From Candidatus Gastranaerophilales bacterium (GTDB taxonomy: Bacteria > Cyanobacteriota > Vampirovibrionia > Gastranaerophilales > Gastranaerophilaceae), in the NCBI GenBank assembly GCA_944324945.1, contig CALUYE010000003.1:124001-188000 (forward strand): a DNA stretch of 64,000 nt, in the 5' to 3' direction. Under the pieces are notes generated by a model. That model made no database searches, had not been told where the DNA came from, and saw only the letters and a program-made list of their open reading frames with translations. Shown one piece after another: positions 1 through 8,601 of the stretch (the stretch's first letter is position 1; each line of letters starts with the position of its first letter). The position numbers and the translations under genes were made by a program.

Positions 1-1248
1 TGCGAATGCGGATGCAGCGAATTTATTAAAGAAAATGACATTATGGATGTCTGGTTTGACTCGGGTTCAAGCTGGAGCGCTGTTGTTGAAGCAAGAAAAG
101 ACGAATTTCAAACAGACGGAAGCGAAGTAATCCCTGTTGATATGTATCTTGAAGGATCAGATCAACACAGGGGCTGGTTTCAATCATCTCTTTTAATTGC
201 ATCTGCAACAAAAAATACAGCTCCATACAAAAACGTTTTAACCCATGGGTTTGTACTTGACGGCGAAGGGCGCAAAATGTCCAAGTCATTAGGTAATGTT
301 GTTGCTCCGCAGGAAATAATAAAAGTCTACGGATGCGACGTTTTAAGATTATGGGCTGCAAGTGTTGATTACAGAAACGATGTTAAAATCGGAGATAATT
401 TAATTAAACAGCTTGTTGAAGTATTCAAAAAAACAAGAAACACAATAAGATTTCTTCTTGGTAATTTGTATGACTTTAACCCTGAAGTTGATTATGTTGA
501 ATATGATAAATTGGAACTGATTGATAAATTTGCACTTTCTAAACTTGCAAAATTAATAAAAAATGTAAACAGCGCATTTGAAAGCTATGAATTTTATAAA
601 TATTTCCAACATCTTCAAAACTTTGCAAGCGCGGATTTAAGTTCATTCTATCTTGATATAGTTAAAGATAGACTCTACACCAAAGGCAAAAAATCATTAT
701 CAAGAAGAGCATGCCAGAGCGTATTATATGAAACGCTATTAACGCTTGTAAGAATTCTTGTTCCCGTTATGCCTCATCAAGCGGAAGATGTTTGGATGAA
801 CATGCCGGGATGTTTAAAAGATGCAAAAAGCGCTCTTTTAACTTCATGGGTAACAGCCAAAGACGAATGGATTAATGACGAACTTGATGAAGAATTTGAA
901 AGCCTTCTAAAAACAAGAGAAATCGTTGCACGTGCAATTGAGCCGCTTCGCTCAAACGAACCTAAAACAATAGGTTCATCCCTTGAAGCCGATATTGTTA
1001 TTTTAAGCGATAATCAAGAAAAATCATCTCTTTTAGAAAAACATAAAGACCTGCTTAGCGATTTATATATAGTATCTCATGTTTACCTTGAAGATATAAA
1101 AGATGATATTTTAAACGAATATTCGCAGGATGAATACACCGTTAAAGTTCTAAAAGCAAAAGGCGAAAAATGCGCCCGCTGCTGGAAATATCGCAAATTA
1201 AACGCTGACGGCATCTGCAGCGATTGCGATGATGCGATTAAACAATAA
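1..1248 (+). CDS. ileS: Isoleucyl-tRNA synthetase, C-terminal part (5' end outside window)
   Basis: Charges tRNA-Ile with isoleucine in the cytoplasm. The reading frame is open from base 1, so only the last 415 residues are present. The visible part starts in the catalytic core with the DVWFDSGSSW block, then the KMSKS signature at visible residues 92-96, the helical anticodon-binding domain, and a C-terminal zinc finger with Cys pairs at visible residues 391/394 and 406/409 (C-x2-C...C-x2-C). That finger is typical of bacterial-type IleS. No frameshift is seen. A strong terminator follows, so it is the last gene of its transcript. Confidence 0.97.
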   Translation, partial: CECGCSEFIKENDIMDVWFDSGSSWSAVVEARKDEFQTDGSEVIPVDMYLEGSDQHRGWFQSSLLIASATKNTAPYKNVLTHGFVLDGEGRKMSKSLGNVVAPQEIIKVYGCDVLRLWAASVDYRNDVKIGDNLIKQLVEVFKKTRNTIRFLLGNLYDFNPEVDYVEYDKLELIDKFALSKLAKLIKNVNSAFESYEFYKYFQHLQNFASADLSSFYLDIVKDRLYTKGKKSLSRRACQSVLYETLLTLVRILVPVMPHQAEDVWMNMPGCLKDAKSALLTSWVTAKDEWINDELDEEFESLLKTREIVARAIEPLRSNEPKTIGSSLEADIVILSDNQEKSSLLEKHKDLLSDLYIVSHVYLEDIKDDILNEYSQDEYTVKVLKAKGEKCARCWKYRKLNADGICSDCDDAIKQ

Positions 1249-1279
1249 CAAATTCGTAAGGAATATAAATATAATACTT

Positions 1280-1320
1280 AATAACCATTTAACTATTTTT
1301 TGTTAAATGGTTATTTTTTT
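1280..1320 (+). terminator. Rho-independent terminator after ileS
   Basis: A perfect 14-bp stem (1280-1293 with 1302-1315) and an 8-base T-rich loop are followed by a T run to 1320. Confidence 0.9.
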
Positions 1321-1414
1321 AATGCATTTTATCGGTGCAATTTACAGGCAATATTTTTAAAAATACGATTTTAACCCAAAAAAGAATATCTGTTTTTAAC
1401 AAAAATTAACAGGT

Positions 1415-1443
1415 TTGAGAAAGTGGATTAAATTAAGTAAAAT
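1415..1443 (+). promoter_or_regulatory. Promoter of the lytic transglycosylase gene, probably leaderless
   Basis: TTGAGA at 1415-1420, a 17-base spacer, then TAAAAT at 1438-1443. The ATG begins at 1450, six bases after the -10 box, which is where transcription would be expected to start. No Shine-Dalgarno sequence lies between. The transcript may therefore begin at the start codon itself. Confidence 0.7.
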
Positions 1444-1449
1444 TTAAAT

Positions 1450-3423
1450 ATGACGGATAATAAATATTTTAAAATCATACTTTCCCTGATATTGGTTTTG
1501 TTTTTGGTTTTTGGTTTAGTTATCTACAGGCTGAATTCTCAAAAATCAGCATCTAAATTGTTTTTACAGGGAATGAAATTATATGGCGAAGAAAAATATC
1601 AGGATGCTTATTATAATTTTTCACAAATAAAAAAAATTTCTTCTTATTACAATCTCTCACTTTTAAAGCAATTTCAGTGTGCCGATAAATTAAAAGATGA
1701 AAAAACAGCTCTTTTAAAACTGGACTCTTTATCCAAAACAACAAAAGACGATTTAATAAGACCTTATGTTTTATATAGCGAGCTTGTGTATAATTTTAAT
1801 TCAGGCAAATATTCAAAAAATAAACTTATATCAAAATTTCAATATATTCAAAAAGAATACCCTGATTCCGATTTTGCAAAAGCAAGCAGCTATTATATTG
1901 CCAAACTTGAAAAAGACAAAAATCCGACATTTGCAAAAGAAAATTTTATAGAATATCTTAAATATGCTCCCTTAGGAAAACACTCTTTAAGCGCGTGCGA
2001 TGAAGTTATCGGGCTTAGCGTTTATTTATCAAAAGAAGATAAAAAAATAATCGCACAGTCGTTTTTAAAAAATTCCAAAAACAATGAAGCGTTAAATTTA
2101 TTAAAAGACTGTGATTTCAGTGATGTCTGGCTTGATATTTCAAAAGCACAAAGAGCTTTAGGAAATTACAACTATGAATATGAAACTCTTCAAAAAGGAA
2201 TAAATCTTAAAAAAACAACAATAGATGAAAAAGAGATATCAAGCGCAATTGAAAGATATATATATTTATCAAAACAAAACAGAAGACAGCTTTTAACTTA
2301 TATGGTAAATACGCATAAAGATGCTTATTGCGCACCAATACTAATATATAAGCTTGCCGAAATAAATAAATCTCTTGCAGCTTATGAATTATATGAATAT
2401 ATTACAAAAAAATACCCCTCATCATACTTTGCGCAAAATTCGACCTGGGAAGTATTCTGGTATAATTACAGCTTAAAAAGATTCAAAAAATCGATTGAAA
2501 TAGCGCAAAATTATATAAATCTTTATCCAAACGGCGATGATATTGCAAGAATTAAATACTGGAGAGCTAAAGCTCTTTTAAAACAAAAACAAAAAACAAA
2601 AGCAAAAGAAGGATTTTATGATGTAATAAATAATTACCCTTTAAGCTATTACGCCTTTTTATCCGCACGCCAGCTTAAAATTTCAAAAGCAAACAGGATT
2701 TTTATAAAAAAAGAAATCCAAAAATACAATATTGATAACGTCATTAAAAAACACATCCCGCAGGATAAAAATCTTTTAACTCTTTTAAAATATAACGATT
2801 TTGAAACAATTGAAGAATTAAAAATAAATGATGAATATATTAAATCCTGGATTTTAAATAAAAAAGAACTGTACCCCGAATCAATAAAAAGCGCAAAAGA
2901 TAAAATCGAAGAAGAAAAAGAAATTGATTTTTCATCTTACAAATTAAAGCTCGCATATCCTGTTGTTTATGAAGATATAATAAATAACTACACAAAACAA
3001 AACGATATAAGTCCTTATTTATTTTTAAGCGTAATAAGAGAAGAAAGTCATTTTAACAAAAACGCAAAAAGCTCGGCAGGCGCCTTGGGCTTATGCCAAA
3101 TTATGCCATCAACCGCAAACTATATTGAAAAAAAACAAATTAACAAAGACATGCTGTTTGATGAAAATGAAAATATAAAAATCGGAACAAAATATTTTAA
3201 ATATTTAATTGATTACTTTAAAGGAAACATCTATCTTGCAATATTATCATATAACGCAGGGCACGGTAATGTTTCAAAATGGCTTTCAAGCCCCGAAATT
3301 GCAAGAAATGAAGTTGATGAATTTGTCGAAAACATTCCTTTTAGCGAAACAAAAAATTATATTAAAAAAATCTTATCCTCATATTGGGTTTATTTAAATA
3401 TTTATTCAAATAAAAACATATAA
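1450..3423 (+). CDS. Membrane-anchored lytic transglycosylase with TPR-like repeats (Slt type)
   Basis: Predicted to cleave the MurNAc-GlcNAc bond of peptidoglycan in the periplasm, forming 1,6-anhydro ends. The 657-residue protein opens with one hydrophobic segment (about residues 8-26) acting as an uncleaved anchor or signal. A long alpha-helical superhelix of TPR-like units follows (about 30-490). The C-terminal lysozyme-like domain has REES with catalytic Glu532, the AxGLCQIMPSTA block and the SYNAG block, all characteristic of family 1 transglycosylases. The architecture matches E. coli Slt70. It is a single-gene transcript with a promoter directly before the ATG and a terminator directly after. 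Confidence 0.9.
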   Translation: MTDNKYFKIILSLILVLFLVFGLVIYRLNSQKSASKLFLQGMKLYGEEKYQDAYYNFSQIKKISSYYNLSLLKQFQCADKLKDEKTALLKLDSLSKTTKDDLIRPYVLYSELVYNFNSGKYSKNKLISKFQYIQKEYPDSDFAKASSYYIAKLEKDKNPTFAKENFIEYLKYAPLGKHSLSACDEVIGLSVYLSKEDKKIIAQSFLKNSKNNEALNLLKDCDFSDVWLDISKAQRALGNYNYEYETLQKGINLKKTTIDEKEISSAIERYIYLSKQNRRQLLTYMVNTHKDAYCAPILIYKLAEINKSLAAYELYEYITKKYPSSYFAQNSTWEVFWYNYSLKRFKKSIEIAQNYINLYPNGDDIARIKYWRAKALLKQKQKTKAKEGFYDVINNYPLSYYAFLSARQLKISKANRIFIKKEIQKYNIDNVIKKHIPQDKNLLTLLKYNDFETIEELKINDEYIKSWILNKKELYPESIKSAKDKIEEEKEIDFSSYKLKLAYPVVYEDIINNYTKQNDISPYLFLSVIREESHFNKNAKSSAGALGLCQIMPSTANYIEKKQINKDMLFDENENIKIGTKYFKYLIDYFKGNIYLAILSYNAGHGNVSKWLSSPEIARNEVDEFVENIPFSETKNYIKKILSSYWVYLNIYSNKNI

Positions 3424-3453
3424 AAAAGCCTGAAATCAATCAGGCTTTTTGTG
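3423..3453. terminator. Bidirectional terminator between convergent genes
   Basis: An 11-bp stem (3423-3433 with 3440-3450) is flanked by A and T runs, so it can serve both the transglycosylase gene and the minus-strand gene ending at 3474. Confidence 0.85.
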
Positions 3454-3473
3454 GAAATTTAATGCTCATTTAT

Positions 3474-4541
3474 TTACGCTGCAAACTTTGCCATTGTCTC
3501 CGTTGCTGCAGATTTAACAGCTTCATCTTGAGAATTTAGCGAATCTTTTAATACTGTTTCAATCGAAGCTTTATCCTGAGGTTCTGCTACATATTGAAGA
3601 GCTTGAATTGCTGCAACTTTTACTTCCGGTCTCGGATCGTTATTTATAACATTTACGATATCGTTATAGCCGATTAATTGGTCAATCGGAAGCGGTTCAA
3701 TCGGTTGTTCGCCGTTTGCTTTTTGCGTTTCTATGTATTGATTTAATTCATCTCTTTGTAATTTTTGAATCATTGCTAGGGTATATAGTGCAAAGATTCT
3801 GTTTTTATTTGCTTTGTCTCTCGGAGATAATTGTTCTGACAGTGCATTTTCTTCAGGAGTTAGCTGTTCACCTTTTGCAATTTTTTCCGCTATTGCAATT
3901 TGTTGATCGGTTGGGCCTTCAAGAGCACTTGTGTCTTCGTTAATTATATTTACAAGAGATTTCATGATTGGTTCGGATACGACTTGAAGCGCTGTTTCGG
4001 GAGTTGATTGAACATATTCCGCTATTTGATTAATTGTTTTTGCTTTTGTGTCGTTATCCGTGCTTTGTAAGCCTTTTGTTAATTCATCAATGTTAATTAC
4101 CTGAGCATTGTTATTGTTTTGAACTTCAGCTACTTCGGGTTGTTGTACTTCTTGCGCTGCAGTTTGTACTTGTTGAGCAGGCGCATTTTGTTGAGCTTGA
4201 TTTGTTTCAGATGCTTGAGCGTTTGAATCGATTACACTGTTTGGCATCATTTGAGGTGCGGGTGCAATCGGTTGTTGAGCAGGAGTTTGCTCAGGTATTA
4301 CCGCTTGTTGAATCGGTTGGTATATCGGATATTGAGCAGGTATTGCCGCTTGAGGTTGATATAGCGATGCTTGAGGCATTGCATAAATCGGATTTTGATA
4401 AGAATAAGGTGCACTTACATTATTATTGGCTCCTTGAGGAACTCCTCCGTATGCTTGAGGATTAAATATGTTAATGCTTACGGCATTCGCACCACTTCCC
4501 TGTGCAGGGTATAATTGTTGAGCATTTGTGGGCTGAATCAT
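3474..4541 (-). CDS. Unknown protein: conserved N-terminal motif, Pro/Gln-rich linker, HEAT-like C-terminus
   Basis: Function unknown, 355 residues. Residues 19-32 (core NAVSINIFNPQAYG) are nearly identical to residues 23-36 of the protein at 5126-5851. A disordered stretch rich in Pro, Gln, Tyr and Ala follows (about 33-150). The rest is helical with HEAT/armadillo-like units, for example NNDPRPEVKVAAIQALQYV. No signal peptide or membrane segment is seen. The start is fixed by an AGGAG site in the proper place. The domain plan suggests a scaffold: a short binding or sorting tag, a flexible spacer and a protein-binding superhelix. The role is inference. Confidence 0.75.
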   Translation of the reverse strand: MIQPTNAQQLYPAQGSGANAVSINIFNPQAYGGVPQGANNNVSAPYSYQNPIYAMPQASLYQPQAAIPAQYPIYQPIQQAVIPEQTPAQQPIAPAPQMMPNSVIDSNAQASETNQAQQNAPAQQVQTAAQEVQQPEVAEVQNNNNAQVINIDELTKGLQSTDNDTKAKTINQIAEYVQSTPETALQVVSEPIMKSLVNIINEDTSALEGPTDQQIAIAEKIAKGEQLTPEENALSEQLSPRDKANKNRIFALYTLAMIQKLQRDELNQYIETQKANGEQPIEPLPIDQLIGYNDIVNVINNDPRPEVKVAAIQALQYVAEPQDKASIETVLKDSLNSQDEAVKSAATETMAKFAA

Positions 4542-4686
4542 TTATTTCTCCTTTTTGTTTATTTCCACAATCTTTATAAGACATGTGAATGTTAATAATT
4601 GCTAGTAATCGTAATATTTTTTGTTATTTTCTTTAAAAGGCTTGTAAATACTGGTTTTTGACTGTTACATATTGTTACAATTCCTA

Positions 4687-5121
4687 TTAAAGCTTTAAGT
4701 GGTCATTCTTTTGAAATATTCCAAGAGAATTAACAACAAAATCATAACCTTCAACAAGCGCAAGTCCTATTGTGCTTATTTTGGATATAAGAGGACTTTT
4801 TGTCGAAAGGGCTGCTATACCAAGGACAAAATTAGGAAAATATCTGGGCGCTGTTTTAATAACACCTTTAAAATAACCTTTTATTTTCCCGAAAACTTCA
4901 CTCGGAGAAGCTAAAAGATTTCTCTCGCTTAACCAGTTTTTCCTTGCTGCATCTTTATATGAAAATGTATCTGATCTTTGAGAATTTATTGAATTTGAAA
5001 CCACAAGGTTTGCTTGAGTTTTTGCTAATTCCTGATTAGAATAAACTACCGCTGTTTTATGAATATCATAAAGAGCCGAACCTAAACTTAGCGTACCTGC
5101 CGTTTTTGATAAAAAACTCAT
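4687..5121 (-). CDS. Small unknown protein with hydrophobic C-terminal half
   Basis: 144 residues, no family recognised. The N-terminal half is polar and helical. Residues about 85-130 contain two moderately hydrophobic stretches (around FPNFVLGIAAL and ISTIGLALVEGYDFVV) that may associate with a membrane. The gene starts four bases after the stop of the upstream HEAT-like gene, with an AGGAGG site inside that gene's end. The two are therefore very probably cotranscribed and functionally linked. Confidence 0.7.
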   Translation of the reverse strand: MSFLSKTAGTLSLGSALYDIHKTAVVYSNQELAKTQANLVVSNSINSQRSDTFSYKDAARKNWLSERNLLASPSEVFGKIKGYFKGVIKTAPRYFPNFVLGIAALSTKSPLISKISTIGLALVEGYDFVVNSLGIFQKNDHLKL

Positions 5122-5125
5122 TTCC

Positions 5126-5851
5126 TTAACCTCCTACCGCTACTTCCTGCGGAGCTGCCATTTTTAACAGTATTTCGGATGCTAATAGTTGGTCTTCTCC
5201 TGTTTTGTCTTTATTTTGTGTTTGAATTTCTTTTAAAATTTGAACCGTTTCATCGTTACCAACACTATAACCTAATTGAAGCGTTGTTAAACCTAAAAAT
5301 CTTACCGCTGCTGAGGTATCTCTTAAAGTTTTATTTAAAAGAGGTATTAAGCTCGGATTATCTTTTCGATTTTCATCTTCTTTAAATCTTTGCATCAATT
5401 CCTTTGCACCGATTAATCTTACTTTCGGATTTGAATCATTTAAATAATTTTCCAAAGATTTAATATATTCGTCATTAAGCGGTACTACTACTTTTTCTTC
5501 TTCTTTATTTTGCGTTTTGTTTTCCTGCGTATTATTTTGCGCATTTAATTCAGGTTGAGGCGTTTTTTGAACCCCGTTATTATCCCCCACCGCATTCATA
5601 CCATTCAATTGAGGATTTTGTTTTTGTTGATAGAACATGTTGTTATAATTTTGCGGATATATGGGCATGCCTTGTTGAATATTAGGGCCGTATAAAGGAT
5701 AGAAACCTTGATTATTTATGGGGTTTGTGGGACATTGCGTATTTCCGTACGCTTGAGGAGAATATATATTAATACTGACCGCATTAGGATTTGAACACGG
5801 TGTATAAGCGCTCATCGGATATTGATTCGTATATAAAGAATTTCCTTGCAT
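5126..5851 (-). CDS. Unknown protein: conserved N-terminal motif, Pro/Asn/Gln-rich linker, HEAT-like C-terminus
   Basis: A shorter relative (241 residues) of the protein at 3474-4541. The 14-residue N-terminal motif (positions 23-36, core NAVSINIYSPQAYG) is shared. A low-complexity Tyr/Pro/Asn/Gln region (about 37-120) follows, then HEAT-like helices such as LNDSNPKVRLIGAKELM. No signal peptide or membrane segment is seen. The start is supported by AGGAG. It heads a two-gene unit with the 144-residue protein. The shared motif between otherwise divergent proteins suggests that the motif, not the linker, is under selection. Confidence 0.75.
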   Translation of the reverse strand: MQGNSLYTNQYPMSAYTPCSNPNAVSINIYSPQAYGNTQCPTNPINNQGFYPLYGPNIQQGMPIYPQNYNNMFYQQKQNPQLNGMNAVGDNNGVQKTPQPELNAQNNTQENKTQNKEEEKVVVPLNDEYIKSLENYLNDSNPKVRLIGAKELMQRFKEDENRKDNPSLIPLLNKTLRDTSAAVRFLGLTTLQLGYSVGNDETVQILKEIQTQNKDKTGEDQLLASEILLKMAAPQEVAVGG

Positions 5852-5953
5852 AATATCTCCTTATATATTATAAAAAAAATTAACAAAAAAAATTGCCCGT
5901 TTTTTTAAAATTTTTAAATTAAGTTAATTATATTTATTACAGCAACTTTTTTA

Positions 5954-5962
5954 TGTTAGAAT
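5954..5962 (+). promoter_or_regulatory. Extended -10 promoter element for gatB
   Basis: TG-T-TAGAAT at 5954-5962, about 20 bases before the gatB ATG. No good -35 box is seen. The expected transcript start leaves a short leader holding the AAGGAG site. Confidence 0.5.
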
Positions 5963-5983
5963 TAAGAAAAACAAGGAGAGAAA

Positions 5984-7429
5984 ATGTCAGACTATAAAGA
6001 TAAATACGAGATGGTAATAGGGCTTGAAGTTCATGCCCAGCTTAAAACAAAAAGCAAAATCTTTGGACGAGAAGGCTGCGAGTTCGGTCATGAACCAAAT
6101 ACCGAAACAGGTCCCGTTACATTAGCACTCCCGGGGGTTTTGCCCGTATTAAACAAAGAATGCGTTAATATGGCAATTTTAACGGGTCTGGCATTGAATT
6201 CAAAAATTCCTTCAAGATGTAAATTCGATAGAAAACAATATTTCTACCCCGATCTTCCGAAAGGCTATCAAATTTCTCAATACGATGAACCGATCTGCCT
6301 TGGCGGCTGGGTGCAAATTTCAAACAAAAAAATAGGAATCACAAGAGCCCATCTTGAAGAAGATGCAGGCAAACTCGTCCATGCCGGCGCAAGTGGTCTG
6401 TATGGCTCAAGTTATTCACTTGTTGATTTAAACAGAGCAGGAACTCCTCTGCTTGAAATCGTATCGGAACCCGATATGAGATCAGCACAGGAAGCAAGAG
6501 AATATGTTGAAAATTTAAGAAATATATTAAGATATATAGGTGTTTGCGACGGTAACCTTGAAGAAGGTTCAATGAGAGCGGATGCAAATATTTCAATTCG
6601 CCCCATAGGACAAAAAGAGTTTGGAACACGTGCTGAAATCAAAAACGTAAACAGCTTCCGCTCCCTTGTTCGCGCAATCGAATACGAATTCATCCGCCAG
6701 GCTGAAATTCTGGAAGAAGGCGGCAAAGTAATTCAAGAGACAAGATTGTGGGATGATAACTCAGGTACAACTTCTTCCATGCGCGGTAAAGAAGATGCGC
6801 ATGATTACAGATACTTCCCTGAGCCTGATTTAATGCCTCTTGAAATTTCCCAAGAATGGATTGATGAAATCAAAGCTAAAATGCCCGAACTACCGCATCA
6901 AAAACTTGAAAGATATCAAAATATCGGTCTTAGCGAATATGACGCAAACGTTCTTGTAAATCAACAAGAAATGGCACTTTATTTTGACAAACTTTTAGAA
7001 AAAGGTGCTGACGCTAAAACCGCATCAAACTTCCTTACAGGCGAAGTTGCAGCATTTTTAAAAGAAGAAAAAATTCAAATTCAGGATTCAAAATTAAGCA
7101 TTGATAATTTTGTAAAATTGCTTGATTTATTAAAAAAAGGTACAATTTCAAACAATATTGCAAAATCCTTAATTGTTGAAATTCTAAAAACAGGTGAAGA
7201 TGCTCAAGCCCTTGTTGAAAAGAAAGGCTTATCCGTAATATCGGATGAAGCATCCATTCTTCCGATAATTCAAAAAATCATTGCTTCAAACCCCGAACAA
7301 GTTGCGGCATATAAAGGCGGAAAAGATAAGCTCTTCGGCTTCTTTGTAGGACAGGCAATGAAAGAAACCAAAGGAAGAGCCAACCCGCAATTGTTAAACA
7401 AATTATTAAAACAAGAGTTGGAAAAATAA
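5984..7429 (+). CDS. gatB: Asp-tRNA(Asn)/Glu-tRNA(Gln) amidotransferase subunit B
   Basis: Subunit B of the GatCAB complex, which converts mischarged Glu-tRNA(Gln) and Asp-tRNA(Asn) to the Gln and Asn forms using ammonia passed from GatA. The 481 residues are full length. The GatB kinase-like core begins with VIGLEVHAQL and includes the ALPGVLPVLN block and the R-x4-PLLEIVSEPD block. The C-terminal YqeY-like tail domain (about 330-480) is complete. AAGGAGAG precedes the ATG. gatA and gatC are not adjacent, as is common outside Firmicutes. tRNA-Leu follows closely downstream. Confidence 0.97.
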   Translation: MSDYKDKYEMVIGLEVHAQLKTKSKIFGREGCEFGHEPNTETGPVTLALPGVLPVLNKECVNMAILTGLALNSKIPSRCKFDRKQYFYPDLPKGYQISQYDEPICLGGWVQISNKKIGITRAHLEEDAGKLVHAGASGLYGSSYSLVDLNRAGTPLLEIVSEPDMRSAQEAREYVENLRNILRYIGVCDGNLEEGSMRADANISIRPIGQKEFGTRAEIKNVNSFRSLVRAIEYEFIRQAEILEEGGKVIQETRLWDDNSGTTSSMRGKEDAHDYRYFPEPDLMPLEISQEWIDEIKAKMPELPHQKLERYQNIGLSEYDANVLVNQQEMALYFDKLLEKGADAKTASNFLTGEVAAFLKEEKIQIQDSKLSIDNFVKLLDLLKKGTISNNIAKSLIVEILKTGEDAQALVEKKGLSVISDEASILPIIQKIIASNPEQVAAYKGGKDKLFGFFVGQAMKETKGRANPQLLNKLLKQELEK

Positions 7430-7457
7430 TTTGTTTATAATATAATCTTTACAAAAT

Positions 7458-7543
7458 GCCGATGTGGCGAAATTGGTAGACGCACCAGACTCAAAATCTG
7501 GCGTGGTTCACCCCACGTGCCGGTTCGACTCCGGCCATCGGCA
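7458..7543 (+). tRNA. tRNA-Leu (anticodon CAA)
   Basis: 86 nucleotides. The 7-bp acceptor stem (7458-7464 with 7536-7542) has discriminator A at 7543. The anticodon stem is 7485-7489 with 7497-7501, and the loop 7490-7496 gives anticodon CAA at 7492-7494. A long variable arm (about 7502-7517) marks it as class II, consistent with leucine. The 3' CCA is not encoded. It lies 28 bases after gatB and may share its transcript. Confidence 0.96.
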
Positions 7544-7558
7544 ATTTAAATAAACAAC

Positions 7559-7588
7559 AAAAAACGAGGTCAACCCTCGTTTTTTTAT
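7559..7588 (+). terminator. Terminator after gatB/tRNA-Leu
   Basis: A stem 7559-7569 with 7575-7585 and a 5-base loop, rich in A on the left arm and ending in a T run. Confidence 0.85.
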
Positions 7589-7661
7589 ATAGACCCCTGT
7601 TTATTTCCAATTAATAGCAGTTTTTATGTTTTAAAATATAAAGCAATTTTAAATAAAAAAG

Positions 7662-7677
7662 GGGAGCAAGTGCTCCC
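7662..7677. repeat. Perfect 16-bp dyad upstream of the S24 repressor remnant
   Basis: GGGAGCA-AG-TGCTCCC, ending 26 bases before the first ATG of the broken repressor gene. It could be the operator the repressor once bound. Alternatively, read on the minus strand it is a hairpin followed by TTTTTT, which would act as a terminator. No minus-strand gene ends there. Confidence 0.45.
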
Positions 7678-7703
7678 TTGAAAAACTGTTATTAAATAAT
7701 AAA

Positions 7704-8321
7704 ATGAAATATTCTAAATTAATATCAATTTTAAAAGAAAAATTGGGATCAGTGCCAAAACAAATTGAATTATGCAAAATTTTATCTCTAAAGCCTGCGG
7801 CATTTTCTGCAAGAGCCCAAAGAGACAGCGATTTTAGCGATAATTAAGTTAAAAAAATTGCAGATTTTTATTCAGTTGATATTAACACCCTTGAATACAT
7901 AAATGTAAATTATTATCCTGATGAATTTTTATCATGTAACAACGGAAAACTAAAATATAGCGATAATTGCATTACATACAGGGTTCCAAGCGAATTTTTT
8001 AAAAATACCGATAAAAAAACAAACTATCTGATGTTTCACACAAAAGAAAATTCAATGTCTCCATTGATTGATTTAGGAGATTTTGTAATTTTAGAAAACG
8101 ATAAAAATAAAAAAATCAACAACGGAAGTTTATATGTTTTTACTTATAACGACAGGATTTATTTAAAAAGATTGAGTGTAAATATTAATCAGGTTGTTGT
8201 TCAATCACAAAACAAGGATTTTTTGACGCAGTATATTGATAGCGAAAATTCTATAGATTTAATCGGGGAAGTAATTTGCCATGGCAAAATGTATGGAGAT
8301 TACCTTGTTAGGAAAGTTTAG
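7704..8321 (+). pseudogene. Phage CI-like repressor with S24 (LexA-type) domain, interrupted by one TAA
   Basis: Reading from ATG 7704 gives 47 codons, an in-frame TAA at 7845-7847, then an uninterrupted frame to the stop at 8321 (205 residues in all). The first part resembles a CI-type helix-turn-helix domain. The second part is an S24 self-cleavage domain: Ser117 in ENSMSP matches the LexA/CI nucleophile and Lys155 in YLKRL the general base. The rest is intact, so inactivation is recent, or the stop is read through, or it is a sequence error. A fragment starting at Met 8031 would lack DNA binding. No other phage genes are nearby. Confidence 0.8.
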
Positions 8322-8382
8322 TTAAAGAACTTTTATTTTTTTAAACATAAAACACTCAATCAAAAATATGATTTAATTCCAA

Positions 8383-8447
8383 TCAGCTACGTATTTTACA
8401 CGATTTTTTAAAAATTTCAAGTGTTTTGTAAAATTTTATGAAGCTGA
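8383..8447. repeat. Imperfect long inverted repeat upstream of the rpoB promoter
   Basis: TCAGCT (8383-8388) pairs with AGCTGA (8442-8447), and ATTTTACA (8393-8400) pairs with TGTAAAAT (8427-8434), around an AT-rich centre. It could form a cruciform or be a regulator site. The function is unknown. Confidence 0.4.
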
Positions 8448-8451
8448 AATC

Positions 8452-8479
8452 TTGACCCGCTTAATTTAGCCCGTATAAT
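8452..8479 (+). promoter_or_regulatory. Sigma70-type promoter of the rpoB-rpoC1-rpoC2 operon
   Basis: TTGACC at 8452-8457, a 16-base spacer, and a consensus TATAAT at 8474-8479. The expected leader is about 115 bases to the rpoB ATG and holds a weak hairpin (GGCTTTT...AAAAGCC) that could serve autoregulation. Confidence 0.8.
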
Positions 8480-8601
8480 TGATAAAGCAAAATGATGCAT
8501 TGTGGCAAAAAATCGGCTTTTAAAGCAAAAACCAAAAAGCCCGCAGTATAAATATTTTGCAGATTTAACGAAATCGTAATTACATAATTAGAGGTATTTA
8601 G

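Noticed and set aside
41-361. Long antisense ORF inside ileS
   Set aside because: It is a shadow of a well-conserved gene and its protein has no recognisable pattern.
7704-8321. Prophage or integrated element
   Set aside because: Only one phage-type repressor is seen; no integrase, terminase, att-like repeats or structural genes, and housekeeping genes lie on both sides.
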